64,000 nucleotides of DNA from assembly GCA_018396535.1 (NCBI GenBank), contig JAGTQC010000001.1:186001-250000 (forward strand), read 5' to 3'. A program made the translations under genes and the position numbers. How positions within the stretch are numbered: the stretch's first letter is position 1; each line of letters begins with the position of its first letter. Source of the stretch: Candidatus Bathyarchaeota archaeon (GTDB lineage Archaea > Thermoproteota > CALKCG01 > B24 > DRYS01). Under the pieces are notes generated by a model, which was not told the DNA's origin, did not search any database, and worked only from the letters and a program-made list of their open reading frames with translations. Below are positions 50,688 through 59,975 of the stretch, piece by piece.

Positions 50688-52093
50688 ATACCACTAATAT
50701 TTTCAGCTTCTACTTTCTGATTTAAGGATTTCCTCGGTTCTAGGTGTATATCGACTTCATCTACTCCAAGCTTTTCTTTTAGATACGCTTCTATGCTAGA
50801 TGCTATTCGATGAGCCTCTTTGAGCGGTGTATCTGGTTTGAGTTCTAAGTGGAGGGTTAGTAGTTTCATACCCTTCGATTCTATTATTACTGCTTCATGA
50901 ATCTCTTCAACCCCCTGAACGATCATTCTAGCTTCCTCTATAGTTTTCGCTATCTTCTCATCTCTTACCTCTCTAAGTGTTGCTTCTGTTCTTTCAAGAC
51001 TTGTTTCCATATGTATACTTATGAACCCTAGGTTTGGTATAGCCTGTCTCAGATTACCTTCTATCTCTTCAGATATTCTATGTGCTTCATTCAGCGATAT
51101 CGATGGATCTAATTCTACATGGAATATGAGTGCTACTCGGCCTCTAGATGTATATATACGTATGCTATGTACATTCTTGACATTTTGATCTTTAGATACT
51201 ATATTTCTAATGATCGTCTCTATATCTGCCTTTCTAGGCGGCTCTATATGGATCGTTACATCTGCATCGGTGTATACGCTCTTAATCTTATCTTCTATAT
51301 GATCTGCGATACCATGAGCTTCGGCTATACTATAATCGTTTCTTAAAGATAACGATACATCTACCTGGAGTCTATTCCCTAGACTCCTTACCCTAACATG
51401 CTTAACATCCTCTACAGCTTCTATACCAGATACTATGGAAGATATCTTCTCAGCTACACCTGTTGGAGCTCTATCTAGTAGTATACCTGATGATTTTAAT
51501 AGAAGCCTATATGCTTCCCTAGCTAGTATTATCGATAGAACGATAGAAACTGCTACATCGACTAGGTAGAGGTTACTAAAAGCTATGAAGACTAGACAAG
51601 CTAATTCAGGTATGGATCTAGATATATCACCAAGCATATTTATAGAACAGGCTTCTAGAGCTGGACTTAAATACCGTATGGAAGTTCTTCTAGAATATAT
51701 GAATAGTGCTAGATCTATGAGGGTTGTGAGGGTTATTAGGGATATGCCTATAACATGGTTAACGATCAATATAGGATTTATCACACGCTGTACTGCTTCA
51801 TAGAGTATAACTACTACTATTATTACTATGAATAACGCCTCTATAAATGCTACTAGACTTTCAGTTTTACCATGTCCATAATGATGATCCACATCTGGTG
51901 GAGCCATAGATATTCTTAAAGCAAAATATACCATCACAATATTCAGTATATCAAGAATAGAATCGAAAGTTTCGGTCTTCAATATCAAGCTTCCAGTCAA
52001 TAATGCAGCTATAGCCTTAACTATAGTAACTATTATAACGGATATTAGTATCACCGATGCAGCTCTCAGCTTACCATAACTGTTACTTATCAA
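50678..52093 (-). CDS. Cation diffusion facilitator (CDF) transporter with three tandem cytosolic domains
   Basis: 471 residues. The membrane part (about 1-215) has six helices with the CDF signature near TETFDSILDILNI, the loop DHHYGHGKTE, and the TM5 metal-site Asp in INMLGDISRS. CDF proteins export Zn, Fe, Mn or Cd in exchange for protons. The C-terminal half contains three copies of the ferredoxin-like dimerisation domain (about 220-290, 295-365, 385-455), each with EAHxIAxxIE and ending IHIEP/IHMET/IHLEP; usual CDF proteins have one. The last codons GAC CCG TAG overlap the tRNA-Arg 5' end by 10 nt. Confidence 0.9.
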   Translation of the reverse strand: MISNSYGKLRAASVILISVIIVTIVKAIAALLTGSLILKTETFDSILDILNIVMVYFALRISMAPPDVDHHYGHGKTESLVAFIEALFIVIIVVVILYEAVQRVINPILIVNHVIGISLITLTTLIDLALFIYSRRTSIRYLSPALEACSINMLGDISRSIPELACLVFIAFSNLYLVDVAVSIVLSIILAREAYRLLLKSSGILLDRAPTGVAEKISSIVSGIEAVEDVKHVRVRSLGNRLQVDVSLSLRNDYSIAEAHGIADHIEDKIKSVYTDADVTIHIEPPRKADIETIIRNIVSKDQNVKNVHSIRIYTSRGRVALIFHVELDPSISLNEAHRISEEIEGNLRQAIPNLGFISIHMETSLERTEATLREVRDEKIAKTIEEARMIVQGVEEIHEAVIIESKGMKLLTLHLELKPDTPLKEAHRIASSIEAYLKEKLGVDEVDIHLEPRKSLNQKVEAENISGMDP

Positions 52094-52125
52094 GGTTTAA
52101 ACATAAAACAGGCTACCTGTTTAAC

Positions 52126-52890
52126 TTAAAGATTTTCCGTTTCTAAACCTATTATCTCTGAGGGAATACAACAGATATCTTCGAGTATATAGTCTGGATC
52201 TCTAGCGTACATGTATTCTTCATAACATGCTTCATCGTATTTTTCAGATGGGTTTAAAACTAGTATAGTCTTCATACCGATTGATGAAGCACCATAGATA
52301 TCCGTGTATGGGTTATCACCTACGAAGATGCATTTAGATGCATCAACTCCTATTTCCGATAGGACTTTCATGAATATAGCTGGATGAGGCTTCCGGTAGC
52401 CAATATAATATGAGATAGCTATATAATCGAAGAAGTTGTCTAGCATAAGCCTAGATAGTATCGATCTAACAGCATCCCCCCACGTGAAATTCGATATCAA
52501 TGCTATCTTAAACCCGAGACTTCTAAGCATACCTAGCACATCATATACACATTTAAATGGTTTAGCAAACTCTATATATGGCTCGAAGTATTCTCTCACA
52601 GCTTCCTCTACACACTTATCCGATGGATCCACATTATACCCGATTTCTCTTAACGATTCAGCTATCCATACAGTATTCGGGACCTCTACTAGTAGACTAT
52701 GCCTTATCCTAGAATACTTAATGGAAACTCTACGATATATTTCTATAAAGTTCTCATCCAGACGGAAGCCTGAACGTATGAGGGAATCTAGCATACGCTT
52801 TTCTTGCAAATGCTCCACAGGCTCTACATATACTAGTGTACCGATTAGATCGAATATGAAAGCTTCAAAATCGCAAGGCGTATACGGCAT
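52126..52890 (-). CDS. HAD-superfamily hydrolase
   Basis: 254 residues. Motif I is AFIFDLIGTLVYVE, motif II is ALISNFTWGD, and motif III/IV is YRKPHPAIF...CIFVGDNPYTDIYGASSIGM. The second Asp of motif I (DxD) is absent (DLIGT), as in haloacid-dehalogenase-type members, so phosphatase activity is not certain. A helical cap lies at residues 20-110. It follows the M20 peptidase gene on the same strand, with a 27-nt gap. Confidence 0.87.
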   Translation of the reverse strand: MPYTPCDFEAFIFDLIGTLVYVEPVEHLQEKRMLDSLIRSGFRLDENFIEIYRRVSIKYSRIRHSLLVEVPNTVWIAESLREIGYNVDPSDKCVEEAVREYFEPYIEFAKPFKCVYDVLGMLRSLGFKIALISNFTWGDAVRSILSRLMLDNFFDYIAISYYIGYRKPHPAIFMKVLSEIGVDASKCIFVGDNPYTDIYGASSIGMKTILVLNPSEKYDEACYEEYMYARDPDYILEDICCIPSEIIGLETENL

Positions 52891-52917
52891 AGTTTACTCG
52901 AATACCTCCTATCGGTA

Positions 52918-54285
52918 TCAGTATTCTATACAACCATAATTCTCCATTATAGATGATACGAATAGTATCCCCTTTAGGAAGGCATCCCTTGTCGTATATT
53001 CATTAGGCGCATGAGCGTTGGATAACGGTGGCGCACATCCAGTCCATACAGAGTTTAAGCCTAATCGCTTAGTGAAGAGGTAATCTGGACCGGATCCAGG
53101 TGAATTTGGGTATATCTGAGGTTTGGATTGGTAGACTTCAGATGCAGCTATAGATACTGCTCTAACTATCGGAGCTGATGGAGGGGTTTTAGACGGTTCT
53201 AGAAAGTTTAGAGCCTTAACTTCTATATCCTCGAATCCCTTAGCCTTCAGATGTTTCTTAAGATTTTCTAAGAGTTTATATGGATTCTGATCGTATACAA
53301 GTCTGAAATCTATCTTAACATAGGCATCCCTTGGAAGAACTGTTTTCACACCTGGACCTGTATAACCAGCGTTTATGCCTGCTATATTACATGTAGGTTG
53401 GAATAGAAGTTTTTTAACAGCTTCAACCCTTTCGACCCCGCATAGGAACTTATCCAGGTTGAAATGAGATTTCAAGCCAGCGAGTAGTGTTTCGTAGTCA
53501 ACTTCCTCCAAGAGTTTGAGATCATCTTCAGTAGGTACACGTACATCGTCGTACCATCCATCTATAAGGATAGATCCATCAGGGGATCTCAGAGTATTTA
53601 AAGCTTGTATAAGCCTCCACGCTGCATTCTCTATCAATGGTGCGAGAGATGAATGCGCATCTACACGAGCAGTCCTACATCTAAGCTCTACGTAGAGCAT
53701 ACCTTTAAGTCCCAGCCATAGTTCAGGTCTACCTTTAGGATCTAACCCTCCATCGAAGCATATAGCGGCATCTGCTTTAAGTCTATCCTTATACGCTTCT
53801 ACATATCTAGATAAATTGGGGCTACCGATTTCCTCCTCTCCTTCGAATAATACTTTAATATTTACAGAAGGGGCTAACCCCAGTTTGGAATAGGATTCTA
53901 CAGCTTTAACTATAGCCATAACGTTAGATTTACTATCAGCAGCCCCTCTAGCTGTTATTTTACCATTACTCTCTACAGCTTCAAACGGTGGCGAAGACCA
54001 CTCCTCTAAAGGTTCTGGTGGTTGTACATCATAATGCCCGTATAGTAGTATCGTCTTAGAGGAGCTGGAGTACAACTCTCCATAGACTACCGGGTTAGCA
54101 TCTTTCATCCTCCATACTTCAACTCTAAACCCAGCTTTCTCCATGAACTCTCTAAGCATAGAAGCGCAGGCGTCTACTCCCTCACCTCTAGCTGATATAC
54201 TGGGTTGTCTAAGGAAATCTTTAAGATCCTCTATATACTCCTCGCCAACTTTATCTAGAAGACTCTTTATCTCATCTAGCTTCAT
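52918..54285 (-). CDS. M20-family metallopeptidase (dipeptidase/carboxypeptidase)
   Basis: 455 residues. LLYGHYDVQPPEP supplies the first metal His/Asp, TARGAADSKSNVMA the bridging Asp, FEGEEEIGSPN the catalytic Glu pair, AAICFDGG another ligand and NAHAPNEYTT the last His. A lid domain (about 200-330) is inserted as usual. Relatives hydrolyse dipeptides or acylated amino acids in peptide catabolism. It is the first gene of a unit with the HAD hydrolase. Start ATG 54285. Confidence 0.9.
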   Translation of the reverse strand: MKLDEIKSLLDKVGEEYIEDLKDFLRQPSISARGEGVDACASMLREFMEKAGFRVEVWRMKDANPVVYGELYSSSSKTILLYGHYDVQPPEPLEEWSSPPFEAVESNGKITARGAADSKSNVMAIVKAVESYSKLGLAPSVNIKVLFEGEEEIGSPNLSRYVEAYKDRLKADAAICFDGGLDPKGRPELWLGLKGMLYVELRCRTARVDAHSSLAPLIENAAWRLIQALNTLRSPDGSILIDGWYDDVRVPTEDDLKLLEEVDYETLLAGLKSHFNLDKFLCGVERVEAVKKLLFQPTCNIAGINAGYTGPGVKTVLPRDAYVKIDFRLVYDQNPYKLLENLKKHLKAKGFEDIEVKALNFLEPSKTPPSAPIVRAVSIAASEVYQSKPQIYPNSPGSGPDYLFTKRLGLNSVWTGCAPPLSNAHAPNEYTTRDAFLKGILFVSSIMENYGCIEY

Positions 54286-54339
54286 AACACTGCGTATAAA
54301 CCTAAATTAGAAGAATTCTTAAGATTTACGGGTAGAGGG

Positions 54340-55104
54340 ATGTTCCTAGCATTCATGGTTGGTTCAGCTGGATCTGGTAAGAGTATGTTAACCGCAGCGT
54401 TAGCAGAGTATCTACTCGAGAAGGAGCAGGATGTATGTATAGTAAATCTAGATCCAGGTGTATTGAATACACCATATAATCCGGATGTAGATGTAAGAAC
54501 CTACGTGTCTGTAGAGGATATACAGGAGGAGTATGGGTTAGGTCCTAACGGTGCACTCGTAATGGCTTCAGATCTTGTAGCAAACTATATAGAGGATATT
54601 AGGGAGGAGATAGAGGATATCGGCGCAGAATATGTAATTATCGATACACCTGGGCAGCTAGAGTTATTTGCTTTCCGTGCTAGCGGCCCGTTTATAGTTA
54701 GAGAGATTTCTAGGGATCCTAAAGTTATAGTTTACCTTGTAGATGCCCCATTCTCTGCTAATCCTTTAAACTTCGTATCAACCCTATACCTATCGGTTGC
54801 AGTCTATACTCGGATACTAGAGCCTCAAGTATACGTTCTCAGTAAGGTAGATCTATTGGATGAGGATACTAGGGAGAGGATACTAGGATGGTTTGAAGAT
54901 TTTGATATGCTAGAAGCTGATGTAGAAGGTTCTGTTAGAGATGAGAGTCTTATAATAGCGAGGAGTATAGTAGACGGATTGAGGGGTATAGATATATTCT
55001 CAGAGCTTATACCTGTATCTGCTAAAACAGGTGAAGGACTACCTCTACTATCTGCAGCTCTAACTAGAGTATTTACTGGTGGAGAAGAAATATTGGAAGG
55101 CTAA
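54340..55104 (+). CDS. GPN-loop GTPase
   Basis: 254 residues. VGSAGSGKSMLTAAL is the P-loop, EEYGLGPNGALV carries the Gly-Pro-Asn insertion that names the family, IIDTPGQLELFAFR is switch II, and VLSKVDLL gives guanine specificity. Archaea have one homologue; eukaryotic GPN1-3 help assemble RNA polymerase II, and a similar role is inferred here. Start ATG 54340, divergent from the M20 gene. Confidence 0.93.
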   Translation: MFLAFMVGSAGSGKSMLTAALAEYLLEKEQDVCIVNLDPGVLNTPYNPDVDVRTYVSVEDIQEEYGLGPNGALVMASDLVANYIEDIREEIEDIGAEYVIIDTPGQLELFAFRASGPFIVREISRDPKVIVYLVDAPFSANPLNFVSTLYLSVAVYTRILEPQVYVLSKVDLLDEDTRERILGWFEDFDMLEADVEGSVRDESLIIARSIVDGLRGIDIFSELIPVSAKTGEGLPLLSAALTRVFTGGEEILEG

Positions 55105-55162
55105 TCTAATTTGAGATAAGCTTTATGATAGTATGAGCATCTACGGTAATATTAGATAAGGG

Positions 55163-55759
55163 TTGACTGTTAGAAGGAGGCTAAAGGATTTAGTAATGCT
55201 TAACCTAGTCGAGGAGGCAGTTTTACTTATCGTATATAAACTTGGATCTATGGGGAGGATAACGTTATCACGTATCCTTGATCTACCTGAAGGTACTGTT
55301 AGAGGTATTCTACGACGTATGGAGCTATCTAAGATGATCGAATCTACAAGTAGAGGGGTTAAATTAACGGAGAGAGGGGTTGAAGAGTTATCTAAGTTAC
55401 TCGATAAGAGGTGTATAGAAGGCATATTCGTAATGGAGCCTGGTTTTTTAGGTTTGAATATGCCTTCAGTAATCGTGCATATACGTGGAAAAGCTAAAAG
55501 TATAAGGCTAGGGTTAGAGGAAAGGGATAGAGCTATTGGAGCTGGAGCTAAAGCTCTTGTAGCTATAAGATGTGTAGATGGACGTCTAGAGATACCTGGA
55601 GTAGTAGATGATATATGCAGGGAGGGGGAACAGTATGCACATATACTTAGAGAAAGATTTAATTTAAGAGATGGCGATTTAATTCTCGCAGTATTCTCAG
55701 ATAATGTTTGGCGAGCACTTATAGCAGCGTTGCATGTAGCTGAAAGTATACCAGCTTAG
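55163..55759 (+). CDS. Winged-HTH regulator with DUF4443 domain
   Basis: 198 residues. The N-terminal winged helix (about 10-80) includes YKLGSMGRITLSRILDLPEGTVRGILRRMELSKMIESTSRG. The C-terminal part (GRAKSIRLGLEERDRAIGAGAKALVAIRC-type stretch, then LRDGDLILAVFSDNVWRALIAALHVA) matches archaeal DUF4443 domains, thought to bind a ligand. TTG 55163 is taken as start, with TTAGATAAGGG before it. It may regulate the acetyl-CoA synthetase operon that follows, but this is inference from position. Confidence 0.78.
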   Translation: MTVRRRLKDLVMLNLVEEAVLLIVYKLGSMGRITLSRILDLPEGTVRGILRRMELSKMIESTSRGVKLTERGVEELSKLLDKRCIEGIFVMEPGFLGLNMPSVIVHIRGKAKSIRLGLEERDRAIGAGAKALVAIRCVDGRLEIPGVVDDICREGEQYAHILRERFNLRDGDLILAVFSDNVWRALIAALHVAESIPA

Positions 55760-55902
55760 ATGCTAGATGCCGGTAATAACGTAGTATAGCTACGAAATCT
55801 ATTGGCTTTCATCATCTATAGAGTATTATCAGCATATAGTGGCAATATTCATTAAGCGGTAGTTAAGCCTAATTAGCGTAAGGAAAATCAGGGGGAGATA
55901 CG

Positions 55903-58011
55903 ATGACGTTAGAGAAGCTATTTAACCCATCATCGATAGCAGTTGTAGGCGCTTCTCGTACACCAGGTAAGGTTGGATACGCTATACTATCGAATATACT
56001 TTCATCAGGATTCACTGGTGAAATATACCCTGTGAATCCTAATGCTACAGAGATTCTAGGTCTCAAATGTTATCCACGGATAACGGATATACCATCAGAT
56101 GTAGATTTAGCTATCATATCGATTCCTGCTCAAGCAGTTTTAGATGTAGCTGAAGAATGCGGGAGGAGGGGGGTTAAGTATATCGTCGTTATATCTGCTG
56201 GGTTTAAGGAGATAGGCCCTGAAGGCTTAGTTAGAGAAGTTAAACTTCAAACATTATGCAGACGGTATGGTATGAGGCTTCTAGGACCCAACTGTCTAGG
56301 CTTCATAGATATGTATACACCATTAAACGCGAGCTTCGCAGCTACACAGCCTCTAAAGGGGCGTATAGCATTCATATCGCAGAGCGGTGCTCTAGCTACT
56401 AGCATACTAAACTGGTCTAGATCGATCGATATAGGGTTTAGCCGGTTCATAACCCTCGGAAATAGAGCTGATATAGATGAATCAGATATCATAGAGAGTT
56501 TGAAAAACGATCCTAATACCAGCGTTATCCTCGCATATCTAGAGAGCGTATCAGATGGAGCTAAGTTTAGGAAGATAGTAAGTAGTGTCTCGCCTATCAA
56601 ACCAGTAGTAGTTGTTAAGGCTGGCGTATCTCGGCATGGAGCTGCTGCTGCATCACTACATACTGGTTCTATAGCTGGAAGCGATTCTGCATACGAAGCT
56701 GCTTTCAAACAATGCGGTGTCGTGAGAGCTAGAAGCTTAGAGGAGTTATTCCATGCTGCACGTATATTCGCATCACAGCCACTACCTAGAAACTATGGGA
56801 CGATAATCGTTACCAACGCTGGTGGCCCAGGTATAATCGCTACAGATGCATGTGAACGCTATGGTGTAGAGCTTAAAAGCATATCTGTAGAACTTGTTAG
56901 GGAGTTGAGGAGTAAACTTCCATCTGCAGCATCGCTACATAATCCTATAGATATACTAGGCGATGCTGATGCTGAAAGGTATAGGATAGCTTTAGAGACG
57001 TTATTAGCTAAGAGCGACGTCGATACATTCTTCGTTATACTTACACCTCAAGCTATGAGCCAGCCTAGAGAAACTGCTCAAGTTTTAGCTGAACTCAAAA
57101 CAAAATACCCGGAGAAGATTATAGTTGCGGTATTTATAGGTGGAGAAGAGATGGGTGAAGCTAAAGCTATACTTCGTAAATCTGGTGTGATAGATTTCGA
57201 TTTCCCAGAGGATGCTGCTTCAGCTTTAGGTATACTCTTCAATTATAAGCGTCTAGTAGAGAAGTTGCCGACCGTAACCGGGCTTAAGGAATTGAAGGAT
57301 GTAGATAGGGATTTCGTAGAGACATTGATATCGAGGTTTAAGTTAGAAAGGAGGACTACTACTCTATCATATGAAGCCTTCCAGATTCTATCCGCATACA
57401 ACATACCTACAGTACCATGCCGTCTAGCCAGGACACCTGAGGAAGCTGTAGAAGCTGCTGAGATGATAGGGTACCCTGTAGCTATCAAGGTAGCATCACC
57501 TGAGATACTTCATAAAACCGATATAGGTGGTGTAAGGCTTAACGTTAACTCACCTAAAGAGGTTGTAGACGCATTTGATGATGTTATATCGAATGCTAGG
57601 AGATACATGCCTAGAGCGAATATATACGGTGTTGAAGTGTCGAAGATGGCTACTAGGGGTATAGAGATTATCGTAGGTATGCATAGAGATCCACAGTTTG
57701 GTCCACTATTAATGTTTGGTTTAGGAGGGATCTATGTTGATTTCTTAAGGGATGTAAGCTTCAGAGTAGCCCCGCTATCCATGGATGATGCTTTAGAGAT
57801 GATCAAGGAGACTAAAGCCTATACGCTTCTAAGGGGGGTGAGGGGGATGCCGGCAGCTGATATAGAATCTCTAGCCGATATTATAGTTAGGGTTGCATGG
57901 CTTTCTGCAGAATTTAGAGAAATAGCTGATATAGATTTGAATCCCATATTCGTATATGAGAAGGGAAAAGGTTGTATAGCCGTAGATGCTAAGATTAGTC
58001 TATCTGTATAG
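55903..58011 (+). CDS. ADP-forming acetate-CoA ligase (acetyl-CoA synthetase), fused alpha-beta
   Basis: 702 residues. The N-terminal CoA-binding Rossmann domain (MTLEKLFNPSSIAVVGASRTPGKVGYAILSN) and the two CoA-ligase-like domains with the phospho-His region LHTGSIAGSD form the alpha part. From about 480 an ATP-grasp beta part follows (YPVAIKVASPEILHKTDIGGVRL). The enzyme makes acetate and ATP from acetyl-CoA, ADP and Pi, the energy-yielding end of peptide and sugar fermentation. GGGGAG before ATG 55903 is a good Shine-Dalgarno. The DRTGG-domain gene follows 13 nt downstream. Confidence 0.94.
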   Translation: MTLEKLFNPSSIAVVGASRTPGKVGYAILSNILSSGFTGEIYPVNPNATEILGLKCYPRITDIPSDVDLAIISIPAQAVLDVAEECGRRGVKYIVVISAGFKEIGPEGLVREVKLQTLCRRYGMRLLGPNCLGFIDMYTPLNASFAATQPLKGRIAFISQSGALATSILNWSRSIDIGFSRFITLGNRADIDESDIIESLKNDPNTSVILAYLESVSDGAKFRKIVSSVSPIKPVVVVKAGVSRHGAAAASLHTGSIAGSDSAYEAAFKQCGVVRARSLEELFHAARIFASQPLPRNYGTIIVTNAGGPGIIATDACERYGVELKSISVELVRELRSKLPSAASLHNPIDILGDADAERYRIALETLLAKSDVDTFFVILTPQAMSQPRETAQVLAELKTKYPEKIIVAVFIGGEEMGEAKAILRKSGVIDFDFPEDAASALGILFNYKRLVEKLPTVTGLKELKDVDRDFVETLISRFKLERRTTTLSYEAFQILSAYNIPTVPCRLARTPEEAVEAAEMIGYPVAIKVASPEILHKTDIGGVRLNVNSPKEVVDAFDDVISNARRYMPRANIYGVEVSKMATRGIEIIVGMHRDPQFGPLLMFGLGGIYVDFLRDVSFRVAPLSMDDALEMIKETKAYTLLRGVRGMPAADIESLADIIVRVAWLSAEFREIADIDLNPIFVYEKGKGCIAVDAKISLSV

Positions 58012-58024
58012 GGAGGATACGAGT

Positions 58025-59098
58025 ATGCCCACCTGTAAAGGGCTCTATGTAGTCTCTCCGAAGGATTACTCTGGGAAAACCGCACTCTGCGTAGGATTAG
58101 CGCTTACCTTTAAAGAGGAAGGGTATAGGGTAGGCTACATGAAGCCTATAGGCTTATGGACAAGTATACTTGAAGGCGAGTACGTGGATGAAGACTCCAT
58201 ACTCCTAAAGGATATATTAGGCTTAGAGGATAGTTTAACCGATGTAACCCCCTATGTAGCTGGCGATAGAATTCTAGAAGATATAGCTAAGGGTAAGCTT
58301 CACGATGTATGCTCTAAGATAGCTGAAGTATATCGTAGAGCTTCAGAAGGAAAGGATATTATGCTAATCGAAGCTCCTAGGAATATAGGTCTCAACTATC
58401 TTACAGGATTAACCTACAGATTCTTAGCTGAGAAAATTGGGTGTAAGGCTCTAGTAGTATCTCTATTCGAGTCAGATGTAGATGTAGGCTCTATAATACA
58501 GATGTATGAGCATATGAAGCTTGAAGGATTGAAGACTATAGGTGTTGTATTAAACTATGTTCGGAGACATGTTATAGAGAGAGCTAGAAGTATAGTACCG
58601 CAGATACTTAGATCATATGGGTTAAACGTTTTAGGAGTTATACCTAGGAAGACGGAGTTGGTAGCGCCTACGGTAGCCGAGATATATGAGCGTATAGGTG
58701 GGGAGATACTTGCATGTGAGGATAAGTTGGATGGTATCGTCGAAGAGATAATGATAGGCGCTATGACACTCGAATCTGCATTATCATTCTTTAGGAGAGC
58801 TATTAATAAGGCTGTCATTACAGGCGGTGATAGAGCTGATGTAGCTCTTGCAGCTCTGGAGACGGATACATCTGTACTAATATTGACAGGCAATTTATAT
58901 CCTGATGTAAGGGTTTTAGCTAAGGCGGAGGAGAGGGGTATACCTGTAATACTAGTACCATACGATACCTATACTACGGTCGAGCTTGTAGGAGAGCTTG
59001 TAGGTAGAATCAGACCTGGTGATAGGAAGAGGGTTGATCTAGCGTATAAATTGGTAAGAGAGAATGTTGATTGGAGGAGCATAATCGGATCTCTATAA
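58025..59098 (+). CDS. DRTGG-domain protein with a BioD-like P-loop domain (Pta N-terminal-like)
   Basis: 357 residues from ATG 58025. The N-terminal dethiobiotin-synthetase-like domain has VVSPKDYSGKTALCVGLAL (P-loop variant), VGYMKPIG and MLIEAPRN. The C-terminal part from about 215 (VLGVIPRKTELVAPTVAEIYERIGGEIL) is the DRTGG domain found in bacterial phosphotransacetylases, followed by a third region (AVITGGDRADVALAALET). No phosphotransacetylase catalytic domain is present. GGGAGGA overlaps the end of the synthetase gene and sets the start. Translation linkage implies a regulatory or accessory role in acetate formation. Confidence 0.85.
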   Translation: MPTCKGLYVVSPKDYSGKTALCVGLALTFKEEGYRVGYMKPIGLWTSILEGEYVDEDSILLKDILGLEDSLTDVTPYVAGDRILEDIAKGKLHDVCSKIAEVYRRASEGKDIMLIEAPRNIGLNYLTGLTYRFLAEKIGCKALVVSLFESDVDVGSIIQMYEHMKLEGLKTIGVVLNYVRRHVIERARSIVPQILRSYGLNVLGVIPRKTELVAPTVAEIYERIGGEILACEDKLDGIVEEIMIGAMTLESALSFFRRAINKAVITGGDRADVALAALETDTSVLILTGNLYPDVRVLAKAEERGIPVILVPYDTYTTVELVGELVGRIRPGDRKRVDLAYKLVRENVDWRSIIGSL

Positions 59099-59144
59099 AA
59101 TTAATATCTTCTCTGGGGAATTCTTTAGAATTCGATGATGAACC

Positions 59145-59972
59145 GTGCTTAGGATAGGGACTGTAGCATTATTCTCACGTGTAGATCTAGATGAGGTATT
59201 ACTAGTATCATCTAAGATTAAAGAGAGGTTTGAAAGTAGCGGTGTGAATGTACTACTAGAGGATAGACTATATGAGAAGCTGGGAGGTGCTAGATGGAAT
59301 TCAAAATCGACTTTCGATCTACTCATAGCGATCGGAGGGGATGGTACTATACTCAGAGCTGTACATGCTACAGGGTTATCTAAACCTGTTTTCGCTATCA
59401 GAGCAGGGTTAGTCGGGTTTTTAGCTGATTGTGATCTACATGAAGCTTTAGAAGCTATAGATATGCTACTCAAGGATGAGTATAGGATAGAATCGTATAA
59501 GCTATTGGAGAATAACGTTAATCTACCTTATGCTTTAAACGAGGTTAGGGTTGGAGCTACTGATGTATTGAAGACAGTAGATTTAGAAGTTAGGGTTGAA
59601 GGGGAGGTTATAGCTTTAGATAGGGTTGATGCAGTGCTCGTAGCTACACCATTAGGTTCTACAGGGTATTCACTAAGTTGCGGAGGATGCATACTAGATC
59701 CTAGGGTTGAAGCATATATATTGACACCTGTCTCGCCTTTAACTCCAAGCTTTAAGCCTTACGTTGCTCCTTGGGATGCAACTGTGGAGATCAGGGTTAT
59801 TAGAGGAGATCTGTACGTATCGGTGGATGGGGTAGCATCCATTAAGCTTCCAGAGGGGTCGAGCGTAAAGGTGAAAGGGTCGAGTAAAACTGTGGATTTC
59901 ATAAGGGTTAAGGGAAGGTTTATCGAAAGACTACGTAGGAGAGTTAATCCTAGATTTAGATTGAATCTTTAG
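59145..59972 (+). CDS. nadK: NAD kinase
   Basis: 275 residues. LLIAIGGDGTILRAV is the diagnostic GGDGT motif; ALNEVRV, VATPLGSTGYSLSCGG and TPVSPLTPSFKP are the substrate-binding and conserved C-terminal blocks. It phosphorylates NAD to NADP. The start is a GTG after a run of genes on the same strand. It ends 3 bp before the convergent aRF1 gene. Confidence 0.95.
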   Translation: MLRIGTVALFSRVDLDEVLLVSSKIKERFESSGVNVLLEDRLYEKLGGARWNSKSTFDLLIAIGGDGTILRAVHATGLSKPVFAIRAGLVGFLADCDLHEALEAIDMLLKDEYRIESYKLLENNVNLPYALNEVRVGATDVLKTVDLEVRVEGEVIALDRVDAVLVATPLGSTGYSLSCGGCILDPRVEAYILTPVSPLTPSFKPYVAPWDATVEIRVIRGDLYVSVDGVASIKLPEGSSVKVKGSSKTVDFIRVKGRFIERLRRRVNPRFRLNL

Positions 59973-59975
59973 AAT

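Noticed and set aside
52436..52939. 167-codon plus-strand ORF opposite the HAD gene
   Set aside because: Ser/Ile-rich antisense of a clear HAD hydrolase with all motifs; no homology seen.
56247..56708. 153-codon minus-strand ORF inside the acetyl-CoA synthetase gene
   Set aside because: Shadow of a well-identified enzyme; no independent support.
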